This document shows, one piece after another, positions 23,101 through 33,515 of a stretch of 64,000 nucleotides of DNA; positions within the stretch are counted from its first letter, which is position 1; every line of letters starts with the position of its first letter. Location of the stretch: the NCBI RefSeq assembly GCF_954871325.1, contig NC_088776.1, positions 17,918,052 to 17,982,051 of the forward strand, read 5' to 3'. This DNA is from Gordionus sp. m RMFG-2023 (taxonomy: Eukaryota > Nematomorpha > Gordioida > Chordodea > Parachordodidae). The notes beneath the pieces were generated by a model, which saw only the letters and a program-made list of their open reading frames with translations, did no database searches and was not told the DNA's origin. The position numbers and the translations under genes were made by a program.

Positions 23101-26100
23101 ATCTACTAATGGTGGCATCCATATATACGATAAAGAAATCAACAAAAAAACGCTCTTGGTAATGACGAAAAAATAAATTATATTTTAATTTAATTTATTT
23201 TGAAATGAAATTATTCCCATGTATTTAGATGCCAACTATCGCTTTACAATAAAAGAAGATAAATGGGTAAAATGAAAGAGCACTTTAATATCATAAAATT
23301 GCTTCGCGCATTCATTTAACCCTAACCTTCTCTTACATGTTTATAAGACATTTGAAAATAAACTCACTTGGTCCCGCCAGGACTGTAAACCCAAACCCTG
23401 AACTCTTCGAATCCTAAATATTTTACTAAACCCAAACCCGGACCCATTTTAAAATAGAGTTTAGGGTTCAATAACTTTTTTTTTAATATTAAATTTTTAT
23501 TTATCTTAAAAAATAACATAAATAAAACTATATTAAGATTAAATGTAAAATACATGCAAATTATTTAAAACATAACATAATTTTTTTATTTTCAATATAA
23601 GAACATTTTTGGTAAAAATTATTTTGCGTCTTTTCTTTAACAATACCTGTGCGCCGGCCGGCTTTGGTTACGCCGAAAACGCCGCCGTTTAAGAAAATCA
23701 CGCCGGCGCAGAAATTTCTTTCATTTTACTTTTTATTCTAATAATTGGTCAACATAACTCTTGTAATTTTTTAATGCCAATCAGGATTTTGATGAATTTT
23801 TATTTTCTACTCTTAAAATCATAATTATATTGACTCATTATAAAATTCAATTAATCAAAAATCTAAAATTCCAAAAGTTACCATAATTTTACATGTTTTT
23901 AAAATGGATGTATCTACATTTAATAATTCTATAAATAATTTTTATATCCTAACTCTGGATAATAGAAAATCCATAGTCTGGAAATTTTTTGCAAAAGAAT
24001 TAGAGAAAATATTACTGCTCTAAGATATAAAACTGCAGAGGTTGAATTTGAATTCGAGGAATATCAAAGAAAATGTCTAAGTACAATAGATTTAACATCA
24101 GACATGTTAGATCTTGACCGTTTTTAAATTGGCAATTCCAATGATAATAATAATAACAATAATTCCACGTATATGAAAACCTTAAAATTAGTCCCAAGCC
24201 CAACACGTTGGGCTAGAAAGCATATCTGGATTAAATAAGGATTTAATTAATAATGTTTTGAAAAGAATTGGAAGCACTTTCTCAAATAATGATACTGATC
24301 TGGTGGAAGAACTATTAGCATTTCTTTCAAAATTTAAAGAAACTGTCGAATTTCTTTCAGTACAAAAAGGGCCTACTTTAAACTTGGCGTTACTTTTTAG
24401 AAGTGAAATTGAAACACATTTAATAGTAAATGATAGTGATAGTTCTGAAATTATTTCACTTAAGGAAAATATACTAAAAAAACGATTTCCGGTTTGTAAT
24501 CTGCGAGTAATATTATATAAGTATATTCTTTTATTTTTTATTTAAAATTATCTAGGTATTGGCTTCTCTTTTAGATCCAAGATTTTAAAAATTCAATTGT
24601 GTTAAAGTATTTAATAGAGCAAAATTGCTCAGCTTCAGAATTTACAATAAAACATCTTAAACTTATAGAGAATGATGATAATCAGGTAGCAAATATAGCT
24701 AATGAGGATGAAGATGAATTATTAAATTCAAGTTATTTGACAAAATTGGCAAATAAATATTCAATAAATATAAATTATGAAGCCAAGTTAGGTGACTTAG
24801 AACAAGAATTCTACAGTTTTTTTGGAGAACGACATTCTCAAGATATGGACGTTCTAAATTTTTGGAGAGAAAAGAAGAGTGAACTTCCCAATCTTTCCAG
24901 GCTCGCCAAAAAATTCTTTGCATTCCGGCGAGTAGCACACCTAGTGAAAGAGTTTTCTCTACCGCTGGATTGACGTTAAATTCAAGGAGATCATCGTTAT
25001 GTCCCGAAAATTTAAATAAAATAATTTTTATACATGATATTATAAGATTACGAAGTCGATTTTGGATATAAGTTTTCTACTAAATGAATATTAAAAAAAT
25101 ATGCCGAGATATCTGTAGAATAGTGTATATTTATTTGTTTTTTTTTTAAAAATTAATAAGCAATTAAAAAAATTTATGTTATAAAAATTTATAACTGCGC
25201 CGATTTACGCCGATTTTATTGACGGCAGCTAAAAATCGGCGCGCCGCCAGGCGTCGATTAGATTTTTGAAAATTGCGCCGGCCGCCGATAGTTTCGTCGG
25301 CGCACAGGTCTAACAATAGATAATAATATATATTTTAAATGTTTGTTTTTGTTTGTTAGATTATTAAATTAAAAATAAGGCCAAAGAAAAGCACATAATC
25401 ACAAGGTAAAATATCTTTATTAATTACAAGTTGCAATTCACTGTCAAAGTTAAGCATAAAAAATCGATATTTTAATTAATTCGATTTTGGAAGATATCAT
25501 GATAATTCGCTTATATTCTAATTCTAATGATAAATTATTCTTATGGTAAGGCCTAAATATAGTTAAATAAAGTTTATAAAAAACGTATGTTGCTGTTTTT
25601 TCTAAATTTAAGTCTTTTTCTGGACCACGAACCCTGAACCCGAACCTGGTTCAGAGATATTTTACTGAACTAGAACCCAAACCAGAATTCTTTTTTTAAA
25701 GGAGGGTTCACAGCCCTGGGTGCCGCTACTTTAATAGTGGAAAGAATTACTATTACGTGCCTATTTATTTTTTTTACCTCGCGATCTAAAAGAAAATAAA
25801 TAATTAGTTTATCCCGTAAAAATCCCAATCTTAAAATGGCCGGCCAATTATATTTTATATTCTTCATTTTTTTCAGATTAGAGGACACGAACACGATGTA
25901 AATGCTGTAGCATTTTTGAACGCTTCAGACATCTTATTATCTGGGGGAGACGATGGTTTAGTCAAGGTTTAATTTTTTTATAGCATTTTTGTTGATTATT
26001 TTAAATCAGCAGCTTTTCTGGGGTCGGGTGCTTAACCCTAAAATTTAAAGAACGCCTAGAAAATTCATCCTCAGGGAAGCACCTTTTTTTGATTACTCCT

Positions 26101-29044
26101 AATCGTAAAAATAATTTTTTAGCCCCCCCCTCCCCCGAAATGATAAAAGCTAGCGATGCTGCACCTATTTTAAAAATAATTCACGTAGTTAATCTAAAAA
26201 AATTTAATTTTGTAAATTATGATCAAAGAAAAAAAAGTTAATCGATATTTTATGATCATTTTTAGTGAAGGCCAACGGCCCGGTCCTAACGGTCTTAGAT
26301 TGGATTGGACCGGTTTCTTCCCCAGGATCGCTATCCAAAAATTCTTTCGATTTTTTTAGTTCGGGCCGTGGTCCGGACCGATATTAGAGTTTGCTTCACT
26401 ATTTAATTCATATAATTTTTTAGTAAATTTTTCTGTATAATTTATTTTATATTACTTTTTTTTAGAGTAGTTACTTTAGTTTCTGTGATTCTTTTATTTA
26501 GTTCATTTTTATTTTGCAATATACTATGAATGAAAAGTTTATCAAATACACATTTTACTTTTAAATTAAATAACATTTGATTTGATAGTTAATATAAAAT
26601 ACTTTTATATATAATTAAATGATAAATCAAGAATTAAATTAGCGAAAAACAAAAATATAAAAAATTAAAGGACCTATATGACCGCGGTCTGGACTAGACT
26701 TTTATTTGATCGTGATTCGGTACGTATGTATTGGTAATGTCCAGACCAAAGAGCGGACGTGATCTTCATTAATTATTTTAGACAATATTATCCCTATTAT
26801 TAGAAACCTGTAAAAGATTATTTTTTCGATCTAGACTTGTGATACGTTACGGCCTGTGGCCCCAATTTAAAAAAAGAAGACACAAGGAAGAAAACTCAAA
26901 ATATTTATTTTCTTCTCTATTTTTTAATGTTAAGTTAAATTTAAATACTTCCTTATATGATAATTTAATGTTGTTTATCTGCTTTGATACAAAATATGAT
27001 GTGAATAGTAAATATTTTCCACCTAATATTTTTAAAACTTTTCTTATTTTTTAAATGCCTTAATTGTGATATTCAGTCAGGCAAAAAACGGAAGAAGATG
27101 AGGTAAATATAACATTAATGTTTTTTTCTGGCCGTAGGCCTGTCCTATATTTTACTGGTGAAGTTAAAAATGGGTTGACGGGCATCCCTTGCAGGACTCT
27201 GACCTCTATTATGATTATGACCTATAAGTTTATCACTTTTGGAGATTTAACCTTTAATTAGATAAATCATTTTCAACTTATTTGTAAATCCGGTGGATGC
27301 TCAGGTATGGGATCGCAGAAACCTTAATGAATCAAATCCCCAACCCGTAGGTGTGTGGGCCGGACATTCCAACGGAATAACATTTTTGGATAGCAAAGTA
27401 TATGTTCAATTATTATATTATTTTAGAATTAAAAATATAAATGGATTAAAATATAATATTCTGAACTTTATATTGATTATTTTTAAACTGCTCATCACTT
27501 GATCATAATATCTAACTAATTAATTGGCTTCTTTTTAGGAATAGTTCTTCAAATATTATACAATACCATGGAAATATTATAGGCATGATTAATTTAACAA
27601 AAATATTAGCCATATATATTTTTGGTTAGAAATCTGCATGCGAACGGGTTGGGCTTTTAAAATGACAAGATTTTAATATATTCAGGGATAAATAGTTGTT
27701 TTTGTAATTTATGTCATTTTTTTTTCTTTTTTTATATTAAAATAATTTTAAAAATTTTGTGTTTTGAGGAAGAAGGATGACCGTTACCTGATATCAAATA
27801 GCAAGGATCAAAGCATTAAACTATGGGACGCTAGAAAATTCTCAGGAAGATCTGGTCAAGAGGTATAATTACAAAAAACATATTACATCCTTTTAAATAA
27901 TCATAATATTATGAAAAGATTTTTTTTTAAGTGCAAGTCTTTAAATAAGGCTCGTTTATTCATTTCATATTTAACTAACAATTTGAATTGAGCATTGAAA
28001 AGTATTCAATTTTAATTTATATTAGAAAAAAAGAATAATAAATTTTTTTAGTAACAATAACATCTTATGCCTACTCTGAAGAAAAGGGTTTAATTTAATG
28101 CTTAATAAAAATAGAATTAAATAAAAAAAATAAATTTGTACGTAATTTTTAGGAAGCTTTGAAAGCAGTTTCGAATCAAGATTGGGATTACAGATGGGAG
28201 AGAATTCCTGAGTCAGGTTCAACACCCTAAATAAAATATATTTTCATTTTTATTTTATAATAATTTTTATTATTTTTTTTATAAGTGAAAACGATTAAAA
28301 AGTTAAAAGGCGATTCATCTGTGATGACTTATTCGGGGGGTCATTCGATATTATACACTTTAATCCGTTGTCGTTTCTCACCTATCCACACGACCGATCA
28401 ACGATTTATAGTCACTGGTTGCTCCACTGGGAAAATAGCGAGTCTTAATTCATTAATTTTTTTAAAGAATTTTAAATTACAATAAAAATATTTGAGATTA
28501 ACTTATAATATATCTCGTTTATCTTTAATTATCAGTTTACGACCTGCAAACCGGAAATTTAATAGCAACTATAATGGGACATACCGATTGTGTAAGAGAT
28601 GTGTTCTGGCATCCTTTTACACCCGATTTCTTTAGTGCATCTGTAAGACATATTTTCTTAAGGATAAAATTGGTATAATTTTGAAGAATAAATTGCAAGA
28701 AGTTACCTCTCTTTTTCTTATTAAAAGTTAATTTGACAGATACATTTTTTTAAAAAGTTGAAAAAACTTAGACTACATAGTTAATTAACATTAAGAACTA
28801 TAATTTATTACATAGCAAACAATTTTAATATGAATCCTTATGGGTATTTTATAATATAAAGGGTTTGAGAAGATCCCATATGAATAAGATTTTGACTAAC
28901 TCAATTTCGACCAAAAAGTTAAATTAGGATATTGCTGTAATAAAGCAACTATGCATTTTTTTGTTTTATTCTAATATTTAGTGGGATGGATCTATTCGAC
29001 ACTCATACTACATGAACACTATCGCATTTGAATCAATGCTATAA
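17144..29044 (+). CDS. DCAF11: DCAF11 orthologue, WD40 receptor of CUL4-DDB1 ligase (5' partial)
   Basis: Exons: about 17144-17208, 17250-17350, 17392-17616, 19350-19524, 23101-23158, 25877-25966, 27305-27397, 27773-27862, 28153-28216, 28286-28441, 28536-28642 and 28982-29044 (stop TAA). All junctions are GT-AG with matching phase. From 17251 the exons sum to 1221 nt, 406 residues plus stop. Landmarks against human DCAF11 are SKAFC, KIRLYD, DVGWSILD, YSSWSKY, GHEHDVNAVAF, SGGDDG, VWDRRN, GITFLDSK, RYLISNSKDQ, IKLWDARK, QDWDYRW, DSSVMTY, LIRCRFSPIHTT, GCSTGK, HTDCVRDV and WDGSIR. VWDRR and LWDAR fit the WDxR motif by which such receptors bind DDB1. By family it presents substrates to the CUL4 ubiquitin ligase. 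About 140 N-terminal residues are not found upstream, and the C-terminus stops soon after the last blade, shorter than in human. The first introns are 41 nt; those at 17617-19349, 19525-23100 and 23159-25876 hold transposons. Confidence 0.93.
17617..19349 (+). other. DCAF11 intron with hAT MITE
   Basis: A GTAAGT donor at 17617 and an ATAAG acceptor at 19349 enclose AT-rich sequence and the 453-bp hAT-type element at 18668-19120. The open stretch at 18345-18566 within it has no recognisable domain. Confidence 0.8.
18668..19120. mobile_element. hAT-type MITE with 8-bp target duplication
   Basis: Ends CATGGCGTAGCCAA and, reverse-complemented, CATAGGCGTAGCCAA, flanked on both sides by GTTTGATC (18660-18667 and 19121-19128). 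An 8-bp duplication is typical of hAT. At 453 bp with one short open stretch it is a non-autonomous deletion derivative. Confidence 0.85.
21240..21450 (+). mobile_element. Relic of the SDGxxx[11 protein letters not shown] transposon family
   Basis: A + strand peptide reads FYVFDGAVAQYRKIKNIF then NLDNHENGFGIQAECNFFAN, followed after frame breaks by a decayed KPFTSKASLQT-like tail. Order and spacing match the protein blocks in the copies at 45513-47783 and 47785-50047. It is far decayed and its terminal repeats are not visible. Confidence 0.6.
22137..22720. mobile_element. hAT MITE, TAGGGCTGTGCCGAT family
   Basis: Terminal inverted repeats TAGGGCTGTGCCGAT / ATCGGCACAGCCCTA, flanked by TTAATTAC at 22129-22136 and 22721-22728. 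It is 584 bp and has no coding capacity. GC-rich scraps at about 22340-22440 (ACTCGGGTCAGGC) may be a further nested insertion. Same family as 42344-43105. Confidence 0.9.
23378..25718. mobile_element. Outer hAT element split by another hAT
   Basis: Left end CAGGACTGTAAACCCAAACC and right end, reverse-complemented, CAGGGCTGTGAACCC. Flanking octamers GGTCCCGC (23370-23377) and GGTGCCGC (25719-25726) differ at one base, fitting an aged hAT target duplication. Its own interior, about 270 bp on the left and 400 bp on the right, is rich in AACCCTGAACCC-like subterminal repeats. A second hAT occupies the middle. Confidence 0.7.
23646..25312 (+). mobile_element. hAT element, CCTGTGCGCCGGCCGG family, copy 1
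   Basis: GC-rich ends CCTGTGCGCCGGCCGG and GCCGGCGCACAGG-type, with ACAATAGA to the right at 25313-25320 and its remnant ACAATA on the left. Inside, on the + strand, there are an N-terminal piece (MDVSTFNNSINNF at 23905, with SIVWKFF), a middle piece at 24258-24520 and the hAT dimerisation region at 24880-25060 with [10 protein letters not shown], then in another frame [16 protein letters not shown]. The dimerisation region is split by a frameshift, and much of the catalytic part is deleted. At 1.67 kb it is an inactive deletion derivative, very similar to 50718-52387. Confidence 0.88.
26010..26405. mobile_element. Transposon end scraps in a DCAF11 intron
   Basis: A terminus-like GCTAGCGATGC preceded by a C run at 26120-26160 resembles the right end of the shell 2620-7736. 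From about 26266 a GC-rich stretch begins TAGTGAAGGCCAACGGCCCG and ends near 26403 with CTTCACTA, suggesting a small element with inverted ends. No target duplication found. Confidence 0.35.
26406..27304 (+). other. Rest of DCAF11 intron 25967-27304
   Basis: GC-richer patches at 26680-26770 (CGCGGTCTGGACTAGAC) and 27125-27210 look like further transposon debris. The open stretch 26839-27054 has no recognisable domain. The intron ends in GGATGCTCAG. Confidence 0.4.
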
Positions 29045-29045
29045 G

Positions 29046-29051
29046 AATAAA
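29046..29051 (+). promoter_or_regulatory. Possible DCAF11 polyadenylation signal
   Basis: AATAAA begins one base after the DCAF11 stop codon (29042-29044). If used it would give a very short 3' untranslated region. The sequence is AT-rich, so chance is possible. Confidence 0.3.
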
Positions 29052-29133
29052 AAATATATAAATCGTAATATCATCATCAAAGAGGAAAATATTTGCGCAA
29101 TATTAATTTTAAAATAAAAATAGTATATAAAAG

Positions 29134-29281
29134 GTATTGATAGTTTAATATATGTTATTCATATGTATAGAATATTTTAAATCACATATCTTGTTTCATT
29201 TATGTAAGTATTGATAGTTTAATATATGTTATTCATATGTATAGAATATTTTAAATCACATATCTTGTTTCATTTATGTAA
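29134..29281. repeat. 74-bp perfect or near-perfect tandem duplication
   Basis: The unit starting GTATTGATAGTTTAATATAT occurs at 29134 and again at 29208 with no difference that I can see, just downstream of DCAF11. Confidence 0.9.
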
Positions 29282-29422
29282 GTATATAAGTAGTATGTGT
29301 TATAGTTTAGTATCATTATTATAGTAATGCAATAAATAAAATTTTACTATTATGTATAAATTTATTGAAAAAAATGAATATTTTAAGATTTAGACATGCA
29401 TCAGATAAGCTTGTGATTTTAG

Positions 29423-32293
29423 GTTCTGGTTCTGATTTTTTTGGTATCACGCCAATTCGGAGCGGGAAATTCGGCACGGCGTAAATTCAGCGCGGCGACA
29501 TTTCGGGGCGTATCTAATACAGTTGCAATTTATTATAAATTTATTAGTATAAAAAATAAAGATGATTAAATAAAAGTCATTTTGAATGTTGGTCCTATTA
29601 ATTATTTCTTCATATTTTTACAATCTCAATTTTATTTACTAAATATGTAATATCAATAAAAATTAATAATATCAAAAAAATTAACAACCAATATAAGGTA
29701 TGTTGATTAGTAGCTAAATATTATAAGCCTGGAGATTTTGTGCATATATGTAAGAAATATTTGGATCACTATCTCGAATCTATATTATTTTAGCTAGAAT
29801 CTTATAAGACCGTTTTTCAAAATGGACCCATAGCCGTTTAACAACACTAATGTTGATCCAAAAAAATTCAAATTAAGACTGACTCATTTTTTAGATTTAT
29901 TAAAAATCCTTAAAATAATTCTATTAATCATTTAAAAAATATATATATTATGTTTAGGCTATTTTTGTTCTATTATAAAATAATCAAAAACGAATTAACG
30001 CACAATTTTTTTTATTTATTTATAGAATGACTTTAGAAAATATAAATACTATATAATAAAAAAAAATAGATTACATTATTATATTTGTAGATTAAAATTA
30101 TATGCGATCCCCCTTAAATAATTATTAATCGGGCGATCATAGTCAGATACAATTATTATAATATTTTCAGCTGTATCCTGACATCTTTCTTGATCTTGGG
30201 GGTTGCGTACCAGAAATATATTGTTCAATTTTTGCTTCGGTTAACGATTGTTCTAAACGTAGAGCATCTAAAAATTTCCAAATAGAGTGATGGTGCGATG
30301 ATTGTAGAGATGAGAATGCTCTGTGCCAACCTTTAGAAAATAACTGCAAAGTAAATTATAAAAAATGAGTAATAATGATTAAAAAGATAGCAAATTTTAA
30401 AAAAAATTACCTTCGACTGCATTATTTGTTTTTGGGATTCCCTTCAATGTGTAGCCGTTTATTGATTCCAAAGGGGAATTGGAAATCTTAGTGCTTGTCT
30501 ATCTCCATAACGAAAAATTTATCAATCCATTATCTTGATAAATATAAAAGTCCTTAAAAGGCATCAACTACGCCATTCACGGGAACAAATGCAAGAAGTA
30601 TTTGTTTAATTTTTATTGCCCACTCATTTCCTGCATCTCTAACTAAATAATGTGCTAGTGACTCGCTATCAGTTTGTATGTGACCCCAAATCGCTTGGGT
30701 CATATAAAAAAACCCTCTTACAGTTGGCATATATTTCAGCCTGCTCAAAATCGATCATTACCGATATTGGATTTAGATTATTTTGTAATCTTTTTATTTC
30801 ATTCAAAACCCTTCTATATGTAATCTAGGTTTTTTTCGGTAATAGCGCTTAAATTGTGGATACAATCGTTTTATGATATAAGACATAAAGGGTCCAAAGT
30901 TGGTGAAAAATTATGGGAGTTGTCTTAAACGTGCCATCTGCATACCAGTGACTCTTTTCGCCATCAATGTAAGGTTTTGGGAGGTGGCCAATATCAAAAT
31001 TCTTGGCAGTTCTGGTTGCAAAGACTTTCTGGAATGTCAGCCCCGAACATTTTATTCTATAGATTTTCCAGTAAATCTAGATTATAACCGTTCGTCGGGC
31101 TAGGTAATGGAGAACCTATAAACGATCTAGCCCGCTAAATGGTCCTTTTTATTGACGCGATGAGTGGAAGGGCAGCATTGGATGGGGAACCCCCTGCTAT
31201 TGCAATGCTTATAATTTTTTGATGTATCAGTCACCTCAATGGCATGTTTTTTAATGTTATTTAGGCATTCGGGGTTTAGACCTCAGCACCATCTAACACA
31301 TGATTAAGCTTATCTATATAAAGAATTACTTTTTCATTTAATGTGTGGCACCGACCTTTGGAACGGGAAGGTCTACCTTCCAATAATTTATAAGACTACA
31401 CATTTCCATATTGTTTTTTGATTTACAGTTCTCTCTTTCCTTAATATATATTGATCATGAACAAGTTGTTTTGATCCACGTTCACTTACAACATAATTTA
31501 AAGGCATTCTTAAAAATAAAAGTAAACTATAGTATAAAAATATATAAATGATATACAGAAATAAGATTATTAATATATACCTTTAAACAGAAATTCAATT
31601 TAGATTATAAAATTTATATTATAAACTTTTATTTTTATTTATTGAGAAAAATAATGATTGAATTCTTTAAAATTATTGAACAAAAAGAAAAAATCCGAAA
31701 TTAAAATATAATTTTAGTTATTTTTTTGTTGTCTAAAATTAGGCGTGAAAATGGGATTTAAGATTTAACATAATTTTGGTTATTCAATATTATCAGGGAG
31801 TTATATGTTTTTTAAACTTATAAAATATTTTCAATAGGTATATTAATAATTTCAATACCTATAATATAATAAATAAAAAGACTGCGCGTTAATTCGTATA
31901 TTAGAAAAAATTGGCCTAAACATCGGGCAGATTTGGGTCTATTTTTAAAAAAGGTCGATTAAGATTTTAGCCAAAATATATGTAAGATTCGAGATAGAGG
32001 TCCAAAACTTTCTTTTTCTTTCTTTCCTCTATGCGCAAAATCTCCAGGCTTACATAATATTGGCTACTAATTAATATACCTTATAATGTGGTAAATTGGT
32101 CCACTAAAGAAATCGGTATAAATATTGGTTATTAATTTTTTTTTGATATTATACATTTAGAAAATAAAATTGAGATTTATGCAAACATTCAAAATGACTT
32201 TTATTTCTTTTATTTTATACTATTAAATTTATAATAAATTACAGCTGTATTAGATACGCACCGAATTAACGCCACGCTGAATTGGCATGGAAC
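29423..32293 (-). mobile_element. MULE DNA transposon with FLYWCH and transposase remnants
   Basis: Long inverted arms enclose the element: about 29423-29860 and 31890-32293 share GCGTATCTAATACAGxTG, AAATTTATTAxTATAAAA and AAGCCTGGAGATTTTG in mirrored order. On the minus strand a FLYWCH zinc-finger-like segment (MPLNYVVSERGSKQLVHDQY, near 31507-31395) comes first. Transposase pieces follow: FYMTQAIWGHIQ...LAFVPVNGVVDAF at 30748-30554 and the C-terminal GWHRAFSSLQ...HSIWKFLDALRLEQSL at 30349-30167. This order is typical of animal Mutator-like elements. Reading frames are broken and the catalytic middle is unreadable, so it is inactive. A 9-bp target duplication was not found. Confidence 0.82.
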
Positions 32294-33312
32294 CGATTAA
32301 TGAAATTTAAGAAATTAAATGAAAGTGAGACAAATTCATTTTTTTATTGCAATAATAATTATGCATTAGATCTCCTTATTTAATTTTTTTCTACTTTTTA
32401 CCTTTAGAAAAAAAAATTCATTACATTTATTCGTTTTTTCAATTATTCATACAAATCATTTATACATATTATCTAATATTATATATATGTCGAGGTAGGT
32501 AGGGAGTTGGTGAATAAATTTTATTTTTAATATTTATCTCTCTTTAAAGTATCAAATTCATAATATATATATACAATAAATTTTAATAATGATAAATATA
32601 AAAAAATATAAATAGTAATATAAAAATTCTTTAACTCACTACATATGAATGTGTAAGTTAAAATGAATATACGAATAGTTCAAAATATATTAAATAAAGT
32701 ATGTGTATAAACGAAGTAAAATGTAATTTATAAATACTATTTAATGATGTTATAATAAGTAAACACTAATTTAATTCATTAATATTTTATTATTTAACAT
32801 TACACACTTTTTTTTAAAATGTTCCTCGCTGTAATTTGAAGTGAGCAGTTATCGTTAAGCTTTGTCCAATTCATTGTTTAACGTTTTTGACTTTGTTGTT
32901 GCATAAGTCATATCTTTTTCTTGGGCTTGTTTTAATGATCTCTCGTTTCCTCGTTGTTTTATTTATTAATTAGCTTGTTGTCATACTCTATTATTATTAC
33001 CATTTTTTCATGTTATCATTATTAATATTTTGGAATAATTGAAATAAGAATTGATCAATTAATGGATAATAGAATAAATAATTTATATCGAAGAATTAAT
33101 ATAATCAAATACGAATTTCTCGTCATTTAGTTGTAGCGTTTTATATATTTTTTTATATTAATAATATTGTGTTTTTTGTTGTTTTTTTTTCATGCCATAA
33201 TCACTTTTTTTAATAATTAATTATTTTAACTTCAAATTTTTAAAATATTTAAGTAGGATATATGGATATTCATATATTCAAGAACAATAAAACTTATTCA
33301 ATTCTTTAAAAA
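32294..33312. other. AT-rich spacer between MULE and Gypsy element
   Basis: No gene recognised. GTAGGGAGTTGGTGAATAAA at about 32497 recurs, nearly identical, at about 7968, so a dispersed repeat end may lie here. Confidence 0.35.
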
Positions 33313-33317
33313 AATGA

Positions 33318-33515
33318 TAAAGAGAAAACCGATTTTAAGGAGAGTATAAAAACTATATTTTATTATCTATTTTCTTTCTCTTTTCATAAGGTATATATAA
33401 CATTTTTACAAATTAAAATTAGAATATAATATTAAAAAGGTTGACACAAAATAAAATATAAATATAATTTGAATAAATTGAATTGTAATAACAGTACAAA
33501 TTTGAATATATAACA
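33318..33515 (-). repeat. 3' LTR of the Gypsy element
   Basis: On the minus strand it starts TGTTATATATTCAAATTTG and ends CTCTTTA. A purine-rich tract (AGAAGGAGAA on the minus strand) lies next to it at about 33516-33526, as expected for a polypurine tract. Confidence 0.9.

Larger units (their letters stand above)
23159..25876 (+). other. DCAF11 intron enclosing nested hAT elements
   Basis: Donor GTAATG at 23159, acceptor TTTTCAG ending at 25876. Nearly the whole intron is the outer hAT element 23378-25718 with a second hAT inside it. Confidence 0.8.

Noticed and set aside
23364-23555. Minus-strand open frame across the outer hAT end
   Set aside because: It reads through the AACCCTGAACCC subterminal repeats of a transposon; it is not a gene.
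24699-24938. Minus-strand open frame in the inner hAT
   Set aside because: It is the antisense of the hAT transposase C-terminal region and has no domain of its own.
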